Shown here: positions 11,574 to 22,825 of the stretch, piece by piece | How the letters are laid out: each line of letters opens with the position of its first letter | Position numbering within the stretch: the first letter of the stretch is position 1 | Source: Puccinia triticina | Lineage: Eukaryota; Basidiomycota; Pucciniomycetes; Pucciniales; Pucciniaceae | DNA length: 64,000 nucleotides | Assembly: GCF_026914185.1 (NCBI RefSeq) | Contig: NC_070563.1 | Location: 3,989,001 to 4,053,000 of the forward strand | Direction: 5' to 3' | Translations under genes and position numbers: made by a program | The notes under the pieces: generated by a model | Databases searched by the model: none | What the model was told of the DNA's origin: nothing | What the model saw: the letters and a program-made list of their open reading frames with translations, nothing else

Positions 11574-14330
11574 TTTTTGATTAATTCTTACACTACTTTC
11601 ATCAAAGGCATCCAGCACAGTTACAGAAAAAGGGTACAGTATGACACTCTCTGGAGAGTGCGTCAAAATCTCCCCTGGTGTATAAGTATGAGAATTGATT
11701 GGTTTGCTTCCGGCGAATGAGCGCGGTTGGGTTATTCCCAATAAACCCAGGGATAGTAATAGTTATTTATATTCGTTTTATATAGAATGTAGTAGAGGAT
11801 GCAAAAGAAGATAAGGATGGGGAAAGGTATAATTACGGTATAGTGATCAGATCCAGAGCTTCAGGGAATTCTAAGAGTTCAACTTACAAGGAATTATCCT
11901 CAACGCTATCTATATCGAGTACAGTATTGGAGTTGATGAATCTAAACTGTGAGATAAAAAGTAATCTTGAGTAAGATTTATATCCCAATTTTTTGGTAAT
12001 GATAGGTAATTCAAACTATTCTAAGGAGTCTAATTAACGCACTAATAAATATTAGTTACCTTCAGAGTCCTTTTAGAGTAGTTGCTTGAACTTTTCCAAG
12101 TATCAAAGAGAGTTGGAGGATATTAATTTTTCTTACATTCAATTTTCTCTGAGGAGGGAGGAGGAGAATCTCCTTGACCAATTTACTCCTGTCTTATGTT
12201 CTCTGTTTGTGGACTTTGGTGAAGCTTTTGTCATCCTGCAGGATCTGAGTATTCTTGTTTTTAGGAATTTGTGGTTAGTTTTTTGTATTTTCATGTTTAT
12301 AGTTTATAAGTACAGTTATGGGTTCTACTCTTATTGTTTACTAGGGTCTATGGGCGGCTACACCGCCCTGTGACTGCTGGTGTAAGATTCATTGAACGCT
12401 AATACAAGAAACATATGCTGGCAGTTATTGTTATAATATTATGCCAAGAAGGTGTAACCCCCCAACAAATACATAGGCAAGGTCCGCATTTGGAATCAAT
12501 AATTCCCCTGTCTCTCACATCCATAACCTTGCATGAAATTTGTCCCCCCAAAAATGGGAAACTGAGTTCAATGATTGTATGTTGCTCTGTCACAAGTGAC
12601 ATGTCCAGAAAATTTGACTGTTTTCCAAATTGGATCATCTACAGGCCTATTCAGTGTAGTTAACAAACATGTATTGACATAGTTTTTTTTGGGATCTACT
12701 AAGTGGTGGTCCGCATGTTGTAGCGCGGTTTTGATTTTGTTATGTATGTAAAGTTCACATAATCTTTGTCTCTTCAAACAACCCGGCGGACTCAGAGGGA
12801 CGCCGCAAAAGGTGTCAGACTGGAGAAGGGTACATAAAGAAGTGGAAATGGCTCAAGATCATCAGACTGAGGCAGGAATTACTTATTCAGGATTGGAAAA
12901 TGATCCTATCCTGGACACAGTCTCAGAGTTCATTGGAGAAAAATCCTATCCTGGCAAGGCACTCAATTTACAAGTTTGGAAAAGAGGACTCAGTTTCACA
13001 TTTTTTGGGGGATGAATTTCATGTGGAAAGGTGACAGCACAAGTGGGAGGGGAAAAGGAAATAATTTTTTCTGTCTGTCATGAATTGAGATATGGGGAAA
13101 AAGTATAAAAGGGGGTGGCGTGTAGATGATTGCTTGTCATTGCTTGGCTCTTGCTTTGCGCCAATTGCTTAAAGAACCAAGCAATCCAGGGCAATCGGGA
13201 CCTGTAGTTTATTGCAAAGTTGGGGGGGGGGGGGGGGCGGAATGCTGCCATTTTTTTTTTGGTGGGCGCGTCGGTCCGCTTAATGTTAAAACTTTAATTC
13301 ATACACATTCGCGAGGTTCACCGCGCCAGCGCGCACCAGTGCCTTGGTCTTAATACATTGGTTTTTATGAATTCTTTGCACTTGCGCTGTGCACTAGATT
13401 TGTAGAATTATTTGTTAATCAATTTGAAACCATTTTGGACACTTAAGATTTCTCAAGGGTTGACATTCTTGCCATCCTCTCCACCAAAACTGTGCTTGAT
13501 CATGATGATCCCTTGAAAGTCGCATGTCTTGCCCTACAGGAACAAGCCAGGTGGCAGGGGAGATGTCACCCTGCCCTATTTTCCCCAATACCTCCATCGA
13601 GAATTATGAGTATCAGTGTCACCATGCCTTTTGCACCATTAAAATCACCAGTTTCTTAGCTTATTTTCACCCATTTCAAACTCCTCAATATCCATCCCCC
13701 CTGGCAAGAAAATTCCTGTAAATGTTGTTACATGGTGGATTTCTGTAACCAATCCCCCCCCCTTCAAGCCCGCGCAAGCTCAGGGAATTTCAAATTTTGA
13801 GCTCAAAAATGCCTGGAAGACCCCTTCAGAACCAGTCCACAGTAGGTGGATTGGGCTATTAACTATGCGGAGCAGTAAGCTAAAAATACAAGGGATGAAA
13901 GCTGAGATAGCCGGCTACAAGTCTGTCTACTCAGTTTTTAACCAGAAACTACACTTTTTAAACTATTTTCAAAAATAACATACTGTTTTTTACAAGAAAA
14001 ACTCAAGTCTGTAGGGCTAATTATGTGACATTAGAGGTAAGCCTATCCTTTGAAGACGCTTCACACCTCCCTGGAGAGGCTTTGTTAAGCTTGGAAGAGG
14101 TGGGAGCTTTGAGCTCAGAAGGAACTTACATACACTGCCAAGACCAAGAAGTGCTTGAAGAAAACCAAAACTTTACACTTGTACCATAACAGGAAATTGT
14201 TCTACTCTCACCAGGGAAGAAATTGTTATAATTTTGGTCTAGAAGTCTGCCAGATATGAACCATTTCCCCATATGTAAATGAGTTTTGGGTTGGCCATGT
14301 TTTCATACTCAATTCATACTGATCTCATCT
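11574..14330. other. AT-rich intergenic DNA, no gene seen
   Basis: Mostly AT-rich sequence with only short open frames that lack family motifs. A G-run of about 17 bases occurs near 13222-13238, soon followed by a T-run; homopolymers like these may be inexact in the assembly. Confidence 0.5.
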
Positions 14331-14339
14331 GTGTCAAAT

Positions 14340-15340
14340 CTTGTTGGATTTGGGGATTCAAACTCAACTAATGGCTTTCTCCACTCAACAGTTAGTACAC
14401 ACACGTATTCTCCACCAAACAGTGTGTACCGGCCATGAATTTGAGACAACCTCCAATTAATTACTGGGTTTCATGGCCATTAAGTGGAGTAACCCTCCAA
14501 GTGATGACTGGTTTAGCTGGCCATCAAGTGGAGTTTTTCTTCACTCCATGATCCTGTGTATTGGCCATGAAGTGCATACATCCTCCAATTGATGACCATG
14601 TATACCAGCATTTGAGTAGAGAAATCCTCCACTCAATGACTGTTATGTATGCCCATTGATTTAATGGATTATCATATTAATAACTGGTGTATACCAGCCA
14701 TTGAGTGGATATGCCTTCCACTTGATTACAGGTTAATGGGATTTGAAACATCCAGCTAAATTTCCAGTAAATGATGTTCATCAAGGAGGGTCTTTCTCAT
14801 TTTTATGAACCAGTAGTACTATAAAAATTAAAATTTGCTGGGGAATTCCTGGATCAATGCAGTACATGCTGGCGATCCAGCTGGGCTTTTGAGATCTGGG
14901 TGGCCATTATATGCTGCCTTGCCAGCTTGATGACCAGTATATTCTGTTCATTGGGATAGGGCCTCCATTTGATGACCAGCAGGTACTGGTCATTGGTTTT
15001 GTGCTTGGGGAGGCAGCAGGTTGATGTCCACAGTAATGTAAAGCCAAACGTTGTGGTGGACAAATGTCAGGGGAGCCCTATTTCAATGACCAGCACCAAT
15101 TTGGGTTTGGGGAGGCAGCAGATTGATGTCCACTGCACTTTTCCACCGTAAAGTATGGCCAAATGCTGTGGTGGGGGTTCCCAAGTCAGGGGAGCCCTAT
15201 TGCAATGACCCACACATACTGGTCATTTTCCAAGCTTTTCAGGCAGTATACACTGTCCACTGAGCTCAGAAAAGCCCAAATGAGTGGCCATGGAGACGGG
15301 ACTCCCCCAGCGTGATGAACAGCACCAACTGTTCATTGAG
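14340..15340. repeat. strongly decayed dyad array
   Basis: The stretch repeats words such as GATGACCAG, CTGGTCATTG, GGCCATCAAGTGGAG and TCCACTTGAT in alternating orientation. These are the GATGACCGG/CCGGTCATC dyads with nearly every CG changed to CA or TG. Spacing of roughly 40-60 bases matches the better-preserved arrays. Confidence 0.65.
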
Positions 15341-16037
15341 TCCGCGTAAATGTGTGACCTTTTTGCCAATGTCCACCCCAACTTTCACCCATACATGAGG
15401 GTGGACATTAAAAAAGAAAAACAAACCTCACCGGGGAAACAGGGGGATGCTAAGCCAATCCATGTTTCCCCACGCGGCCATAGTTCAATTGTGCCAACCT
15501 TCAAACCCCCAGACACAGTTTTTTTTAACACTCTTCCTCACATATTCTTGCCACTCCTGATGGCACACAGCCAATGATTTTGAGTGGTCTGGATAAAGCT
15601 GGCCCGCAGTGCAGAAGTCTTAACTGACAGCCAGTGCAACTTCAGCACCATGTTGTTGCACCATACACATGGATAAAAGGTACCTGTGATTAAATAATGC
15701 TACACATAGAAGAAAATTAATGGAAAATGGTTGGTGAAAAGATATAGGATGATCAAACTACAAGAAAAATGGTGCTAACCACACTGGGTTGTGCGTGTGG
15801 ATATAATAATTGACTGGATGACTTCCTGTCAAGATCTGCAGGTCTCCAAGAAGTGATATAGAACCCAAAAAGCTATATTTGCCTGAAAAAAACTTTTTGG
15901 GTCTAAATCAACATCTGTAATGGTTTCAGATGTGACGGGAAGTCCTCCACTATTTGGAGTTCTCAGACAACTGTCAAATTATTTCTCCAGCTGGTTCCAG
16001 GATCAACGGAATATTGGTGCGCCTTTTAATCTAAGTA
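15341..16037. other. intergenic, no gene seen
   Basis: No coding or RNA feature is supported. It ends at the Helitron end at 16038. Confidence 0.45.
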
Positions 16038-16068
16038 CTAGAGGCCAAGGCGGCTGCGCCGCTGCAGT
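16038..16068 (-). mobile_element. Helitron 3' terminus (copy 3)
   Basis: On the minus strand the same hairpin, CTTGGCCT linker and CTAG end occur, with a host T following (A at 16037 on the plus strand). The element extends rightwards from 16038; its 5' TC end was not located. Confidence 0.7.
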
Positions 16069-17874
16069 GAAAAAAACACAGTTATAGGCATGGGCCCTGG
16101 CATTGCATTTTGTTGTATTGTAAATCAGTTATTTTGCCATAAAAATAGGATTACCAAACTTGGACATCATGTTTTCATAATTTCTTGCCAAGTCTTAAGA
16201 ATACATATGTACATTTTACCTAATTTTCAATCAGATATTCTCCCATAACAAATGGCATTACCACACTTGGACATGATGTGTTCACAAATAATTGCCAAGT
16301 TTAAAAATATGTGACATTTTTCCATTTGGATATAATAAATGTCCTGCTGAGTTTTAAAAATTTTTAACCCTGGCAGTTGTGAGATATCCAATGCAGCATC
16401 ATGATTTCAAGTGGATAAATCATAAATCCATGATCCACAAAAAAAGGTAATGCAGACCACGATTTATGGTAAAGACACTATGGGCCATTTTACCAATTGG
16501 AAATAATTTATTTGCCCATGATGGTTTCAAAAAGAACCATCAGAATCAGATGCTTCAACTTGCAACAGTGGTGATTGCCAATTTACACTATTGAGATAAT
16601 CACAGCAATACATCAATATTAATCATATCAACACTTCAGCTTCCCACATCAAACCACATACCTGACAGGAAACCCCTAGTCCTTTTCACAACCCCACTCT
16701 TGTGCAAAAAATGAACAGCCCAAATAGCCCATGCCTGATGATTGATTTCAGAATCACTGTTTCCATAAAATGGTAATTTTCACCCATCTTCCTGGCCACT
16801 CTTAGGGCTGTTTCTATCAAGTTTCACTCATATTAACCATCACATGGTATTAACCAACACCTGCCCTGATCAACCTGCTTGTGCATGATAGCCATCAATC
16901 CACTCTCATCAACCTGCTCCCAATTGACAACAATCATTCAATACAGTACCTTAATCAACATGCCTATACTCAATGCCAACATTTTGCTTGACCATCTCAA
17001 AATTTGTCAGCAGACTATTCATGTGGATCTCCTCCCTGATCCTCAAGTCACTTGGTTAATCAAAGCAGATCAGAACAAAAAGTTTGACAATAATTATCAT
17101 CACACTGTGCAGGTAGCTAATTAATTATTCCTTTGCTTGAAATACATTGTCATGAAACCTGATTATCAAGACATGAATACAATGTTGTAAATGCACATTT
17201 GTTCTTGTTTCTTTTTTTATGTTTTTTTATAAGCCACCATTGTGGAAACCTACAACATCTTTCCTGGCTGATGTAGACAAAATTACTACTGAATGGAGCA
17301 GTGGGGATGTTCAATTGACTTTTTACACCAAAAAACTAAAAGAAAACCCCAAACAATTGACAACAGCATTAGAGAGGTGTTACAAGAGGAGGACGGACTT
17401 TGTGTTTACCTATGATCTTAAGCAGCTTCATCATGGTTCTGATCTGGGCCAAGCTATAAGTTTGGAAGTTTCCTGGGTAGTCATTGTGCCCTCAACGTTG
17501 GGGAGGGGATTGGAATTCAAGTTCTGGGTGGCGGCGGAGGCATTGGGGAGCTTGAGAGCGGAGGGCCGGGGCCGAGGCCGAGGCTGATGCGGGCGGCGAA
17601 GAGCGGTGTGGTGACGTTGTGTGTCCGTGGTCGGAGAGGGGGGGCAGAAGGGCGTACGGGGAGAGACTTGACGGGGTGCGCGTGTTTGAGGGGAAGAGTT
17701 GGAGCAGGAGGCGGTCGCCATTCATGAGGGTTGTTCCAGCAGCACAAAGCTGTTGCTCGTGCTTGAAAACGAAATGCTAGTCACCCGGCGCGGGAAGAGG
17801 CGGGCTTGGTTCTTTAATGTGTTCTTCTTCTGGCGATGTTTGTGTGACTCGAGAAGGTCCGGCGGGTATGAGGA
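16069..17874. other. Helitron interior or intergenic DNA, no gene identified
   Basis: AT-rich to about 17400, then GC-rich. Open frames at 16879-17124 and 17219-17587 on the plus strand have no recognisable motif. Much of it may be the body of the Helitron ending at 16038. Confidence 0.35.
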
Positions 17875-18297
17875 TCAATTGGATTTCATGAAGATAGGGT
17901 TGGCGGGGAGAAAGGACACGGGCTGGGTGGCACTGGTCGGCACCGGCGGGACCTCGCAAGCTTTGCTGCTGCTGCTGCTGCTACTTATGCAGGGCGCTGC
18001 TGCTTCGTCCTCGTCGTGGGCCGTGCTCCGGGGCGCCTCGTCCAATGCGTCCACAGGGTACTTCTTCTTCCAAGCCGCGCTGATGTCAAGCAGCATCTGC
18101 ATCTGGGTCTCCATGAGCTTCTTCAGGGCTATTGAGGTGGCCCGGGAGCGCAATGGGCTCAGGACCGAGTCCGGCGACGAGTCGTACGAGGTGTAGGGGT
18201 GGTCAAAGTAGTGCGGCTCGTCGCACTCCTGGTCCGGCGTCGAGACTGGAGAGCGCTCGAAGTACGGCGTGAATTGGCCGTCCTGGGGATCAATCAG
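17875..18297 (-). CDS. possible exon of an unidentified protein
   Basis: The minus frame starts after a good splice acceptor (TTTTTGTCCAG at 18298) and reads LIDPQDGQFTPYFERSPVS and on through an amphipathic segment (ALKKLMETQMQMLLDISAAW) to a low-complexity Ser run and a TGA at 17875. Composition is that of a regulatory, largely disordered protein. An upstream open frame (18605-18371) ends at a GTAAGC donor, but the phases do not match, so a two-exon model is not proven. I recognise no family; it could be a relic. Confidence 0.25.
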   Translation of the reverse strand: MIDPQDGQFTPYFERSPVSTPDQECDEPHYFDHPYTSYDSSPDSVLSPLRSRATSIALKKLMETQMQMLLDISAAWKKKYPVDALDEAPRSTAHDEDEAAAPCISSSSSSSKACEVPPVPTSATQPVSFLPANPIFMKSN

Positions 18298-18701
18298 CTG
18301 GACAAAAAACCACAACACAAATCGATCAGCAGTCTGTTCTATTGTGCATCCTGTGGGCGCAGTGGCTTACAAAGTTTGGCATGGGGATCGACAGCTTGAG
18401 TGCGTTCCAAGTGTGTTCGGGCTGGAAAAGTGGACCCAGGGGGCCAATTCAGGTGGCATGGCGGGCGTGGGTGGCGCAGGGGCCACGTCGTGGTTGTAGC
18501 CGGGGTTACGACGCGTGGATTATTATTGGTTGGTCGGGCAACGGTTTCGGAGGACGCCCGTGGCGAGACCTTTGGTGGTGTATGGTTGTGGCTTGAGGTC
18601 AGCATTGTTGGTGGGGGGATGTTTGAATGGCAACAAGGTGAGGACAAGGGATTATAAAAGGAGGGGTGGGTTTGGTGTGATTTTCCTCAGGCGACCCACA
18701 A

Positions 18702-19361
18702 GCTGTATGTAATTCCAGCCAGGGGTCGTCTGACTCTCACCCCCGTCCGCTGTTGCATTTGCGCAGTCCGGCGGGGAATATTTGGGGGCCCCCCTGTGCT
18801 TTCGGGCTGGGGGTCCTCTTCCCAACGCTTTTTAACCCTGCTAGACAGGGATGGGCGTTGGGCCACAGTGTGTCAGCTTGCTGCGCTGGGTGGTTGGGTG
18901 CGGGACTTTTTTTATGGTTTTTTTTTGTTTGTTGCTTCAATTGTCACCTGAATTTCACCCTGTGATTGCTTGATTTGTAAAAGGGGAAACCTTTGATTTT
19001 TTTTTTGTAATTTGCTCAAATGTAGGGGAAACCCTTGAATTTTTTTTCTGTGAACCTGAAGCTTTAATATACTTGGATATTAAAGACAGCCTATCACAAT
19101 AACAAATTTCATGGGTTCACCCTACAACTTTACCAAAAAACACAAATTCCACATATATGTAGGTAGTTTACAAATTCAACCACAGCACCACCATCCTTCC
19201 CTGTCTAGCAGGGTTCAAAAACAGTAGGCAGATGACCCCCAGCGCGCAACAGATATAGATCTGGCATTATGCCATGGGGGGGCACCAAATTTGACCCCTC
19301 AAACCGTGCAAGTGCAACAGTGGAGGGGGGTGAGGACAAACCGCACACTGGAATTACAGCG
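18702..19361. mobile_element. 660-bp foldback/TIR element
   Basis: The arms 18702-18851 and 19199-19361 are inverted copies: GTAATTCCAG near both ends, CCACTGTTGCA-type sequence, a GCTGGGGGTC module, and AACCCTGCTAGACAGGGA at the inner edge of each arm. The roughly 350-base centre has no gene. Non-autonomous; no clear target duplication was established. Confidence 0.7.
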
Positions 19362-19881
19362 GCAGAGGACGCCTGGGGGTAAAAGGAAAGATGAAACCCT
19401 TTGTTTTATAGACAGTCCAACGGCAATGCCACAGTACAAGTGCCTTGACAACGGGACCACTTAGCGCCACCACCAAACTTCTTGATTTGCACAGCCATAC
19501 CTTGAGGCCTTGACGACCACCTCAGCATTCTCAACCAGAGCCACCTCAACTTCAAGCTCAACAAATCACAACTGGACTTGTTGGGCAATGGTAATCAAGA
19601 CAAGATACATGCACAGGCCGCCGTGGCGCGCAATGGCCAGCCAACCTCCTGGCGCAAGTATGCGTCCCTGGAGCTGTAGGTACCTCATGAGTCATACCCC
19701 TCGACTATCTCTCTCTGCCCTCTGGTTTGCCCTCTCTGCCCCATCAGGACCTGCTCGGTTGCGCCAAACTCCACCGGAAAATTAGAAATAGCAGATCAAA
19801 CGCGAGCGCTTCTCCATCCATGAGGGCCCCTCCCCCGTCCAAGAGCCCCACAATCTCAAATGTGCCTGATCCTGGGGTGCC

Positions 19882-19940
19882 AAGCTTAACTAAGCCTCTC
19901 CAAGGAGGCGCAAAGCGTCCCTGAAGGAGAGGCTTGCATG
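19882..19940 (+). repeat. self-complementary mini-element (AAGCTTAACTAAG type)
   Basis: It opens AAGCTTAACTAAG, folds through GGAGGCGCAAAGCGTCC and closes with GAGAGGCTTGCAT. It is the same layout as the copies at 54.3-55.9 kb, especially 55175-55231. Confidence 0.55.
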
Positions 19941-21119
19941 TAAAGTTGGAGTTGTGGCCTGAGAACAATGGAGTTTTGTGTTATTTTGTTGTATTTTGAT
20001 TTCAAGATCCTGTAGCACCTACAACTGATCATCTCAACAAAAAATCAAAATGGGGGAAGAGGAGCCTAGATTTCTAAAAAAAAAAACTATGTCAAAAGTG
20101 ACGTTGTTGAGGTTTCTACTGTACTACATGTGTTTCAAGAAAGCCATTTTAAGGGCTCTGAGGGGTGTTAAAGGGGTGTGATAGTGTTTTGCCCCACCAA
20201 CCAATCTGTAATTCCTGTGACAGATGATTGGCTGCTGGCCAGATGGTTTCAAACACAATGGCAGCTTGTTTTTTAAGATTTCACAGTTCAGAACATGTAG
20301 GAAGTCCTGAGGATTCCAATGGTGCCCTTGGCTTCTCAAATTTCAGAGAGGTTGGCATCTGGGGGGGTTTATGGTCTTTCCAGCCATTTGGCTGGTACTT
20401 CTCACACAAGAACCTTGACATTGCGTGCAAGTCTCTCCCCGGCAGGAGAGTGCTTGGCGGCGCTAGGGTTGACGGCGCCACCCCTAGGTGCGCGCCCTGT
20501 GCGCGGGTGGGAGCACCCGCGCACCTTTGGGCAAAAATGAGGGGTGTGCGCGCATCCCACTTCTGCATGAGATTGGGGGGCCCAAGCACCATTGTTCAAC
20601 TAACTACAGGGGTTTTCTTGGGGGTATCCGCGGGGACACCTCCGCGGGTGAGGTTGGGAACCGCGGCAGTTTCTGTGGGGGACCCCGCTGGGATACCGTA
20701 GCCCCAGTTCCAAAATCTACATATAACTAAAGAAATGGCCTCTGGGGGCCAAACAAACCAGTACAAATACCTGTCATGCGAGTAACGCCGGCGTTGGTAT
20801 GCAAGTAACGCCGGTGTCAATACTTTTTTGTATTAACCGCGTCCGTTCAATGCATAGTCCGTTCCCTCTGAATTGACTCTGCTTGAACGGAATCCTGGTG
20901 CGACTCTCTGAATGGATTTGGTAAGATAGTTTGCTCTTCTGCTTGAACAGACCAGCAACTCCATTAAAGAAGTGGTTGTGAAACCATTTTGCTGAATGGA
21001 GAAGGGGATGAAGGAGGTGTCAGAATTCTGACCTCTTCTGCTCACAGCTTCTTACTCCCCTCTTCCTGTCTAGCCAAGTGGCTAATGTCTTTCCTGTATG
21101 GCCAAGTGGCCCATGTTTC
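19941..21119. other. mixed intergenic DNA, no gene seen
   Basis: GC-rich patches (20430-20700) alternate with unique sequence. Open frames on both strands lack motifs. A duplicated word GTAACGCCGG(C/T)GT occurs near 20780. Confidence 0.4.
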
Positions 21120-21310
21120 CTGTCTGACCGAGTGGTCCCCTGTCCTGTTTATGTCACCTGTTCAGTACCCTGTCCAGTACCCTGTTCCTGTTCCAGTTCC
21201 CTGTTCCTGTCCCCAGTTCCCAGTTCCAGTCCCAGTTCCTGTCCCCAGTTCCAGTACCCAGTTCCTGTTCATGTCACAGTTCCAGTTCCAGTACATGTTG
21301 TGTTCCTGTT
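21120..21310 (+). repeat. CAGTTCC/CTGTTCC minisatellite
   Basis: About 190 bases of imperfect tandem units such as CCAGTTCC, CCTGTTCC and CAGTACC, which produce a Pro/Val/Ser-rich open frame in every phase. A simple repeat, not a gene. Confidence 0.8.
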
Positions 21311-21551
21311 GTCTTGTGTTGCATGCTTTTAGGCCCCCTCTGGATCTTGTGCAGGGGGCTCTCTAGTTGTGTATACGTGTCCGCTCCTCGGATAAGAAAT
21401 TGATCATCGAGTCTGAGCATCAACAATCTCAACCCTGCTCCTTGGTCCTATCTGGTCACCTCAAGATAGCCCCCCCCTTTTTCGTCGCCTCAATCTGAAG
21501 AGCTGAAATCTTAACAGGAGGTGCAAGCTCTGCCCTTCTATACTACCAGCT

Positions 21552-21582
<31 letters not shown>

Positions 21583-22825
21583 TTAATAAGTGATAGGAGT
21601 GGTTAGCTCAAGATAAGTTTCTCGTGACACAGTATAAAAAGGTCGTTATTCAGTATGTAAGAGTTGTTATATGTAAGTAAGAGGGTTGAGTGGGTACGTA
21701 AGTGTTTTGGGTGATGGGTGAGTATAAAACTTGATGAGTGATAAACTGAGGAACTACAAATGGGGGGTAAGAGAGCTCCTTATATAGACAAATGTGAGGG
21801 ATTTTGGCTCCAGGGCAGCCCCTGAGTGAGGTATTTTAGCTGGCCTGGGCTGTACAACATGAGGGAGTTAAGAGGGAGTGGCTGTGTACAATTTATGCAA
21901 GGGGTGCATACATGAGGAGGGGCTGCGCCAAATGATGTCATAGTTCATGCAAGGGGCGCATAAGCTGTGCAGGGAATGATCATGTGATGTAATAAGACCA
22001 AACAAAGTGGAGTTAGGAGGAACTAGAATGTGGGGAACCATTCAGTTGAAGGGGCACAGCCTGCAGGAGCAGTGCTGCATGATGTCATGTACATAACAAA
22101 CAAACCCAAACCAATATATGTAGTGGGGATAGAATGGTGCGGGGGATGTGACTTGAGGCGCCTGACAGGTGGTTGACTGGGTGCTACAGGTTGTCCAGAG
22201 GGTCTAACTTCTAGTGTACTGGGGCTCCAGTGATGCTTCCAGTGGGGACTAGGGGTTAATTTAGCTGTGGATTCCATTTATGGTGTCCAATGGATGGTAT
22301 CTTGAGGCCTTCTGTATGTACATGAGAAAAAATTTTGATTTTTCACATTTTTGAGTACCACACTGCTCAACCATATTGCTTGAATGGACTCTTATCACAC
22401 ATCAATAATCAAGCCTGTTCAAGCAGATTGCTCAAACGGACTCTTACAGACACCATTTTCATTCAAGCAATGTTAAACTGATAATTGATCTGCATGAATT
22501 CAGCAATCATAACACCTACATAATTCCCCTCATCATATATGCTTGACAATCCCATCATCATCAACTTTCACACTCTCTTCATTCAACAATCCCATTATCA
22601 TCAATTCTCTCCCACAACCGAGTCTGTTGAAGCAACCTGCTTCATCAAACACCGCTACACACAACAACCAATTCTTTTCAAGCAATCTGCTTTGTCTGAC
22701 TTGGCTACAAATCAACCCTGAGGATTTTTCCTGTCTGTACCTTCATCTCAGAACATATATAACCACAAATTGTCCTGTTAGTTACCTCATCCAATCCACT
22801 CATCAGACACCACCCATTGCCTTTG
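21311..22825. other. intergenic or Helitron leader, no gene seen
   Basis: No supportable gene. Words like CTGCTTGAACNGA recur near 20880, 20940 and (inverted) 22380-22450, hinting at an unresolved repeat. The right end may be the leader of the following Helitron relic. Confidence 0.35.

Noticed and set aside
13222..13260. Long G-run and T-run (also C-runs near 37551 and 61930) as functional G-quadruplex sites
   Set aside because: Mononucleotide runs of this length are often misassembled and nothing around them suggests a role.
18371..18605. First exon for the frame at 17875-18297
   Set aside because: Donor and acceptor phases do not agree, and composition is low-complexity.
19505..19924. 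Two-exon gene fragment (LDDHLSILNQSHLN, then DLLGCAKLHRKIRN)
   Set aside because: The pieces look coding and have splice-like edges, but the only donor gives a phase that leads to an early stop; no family recognised.
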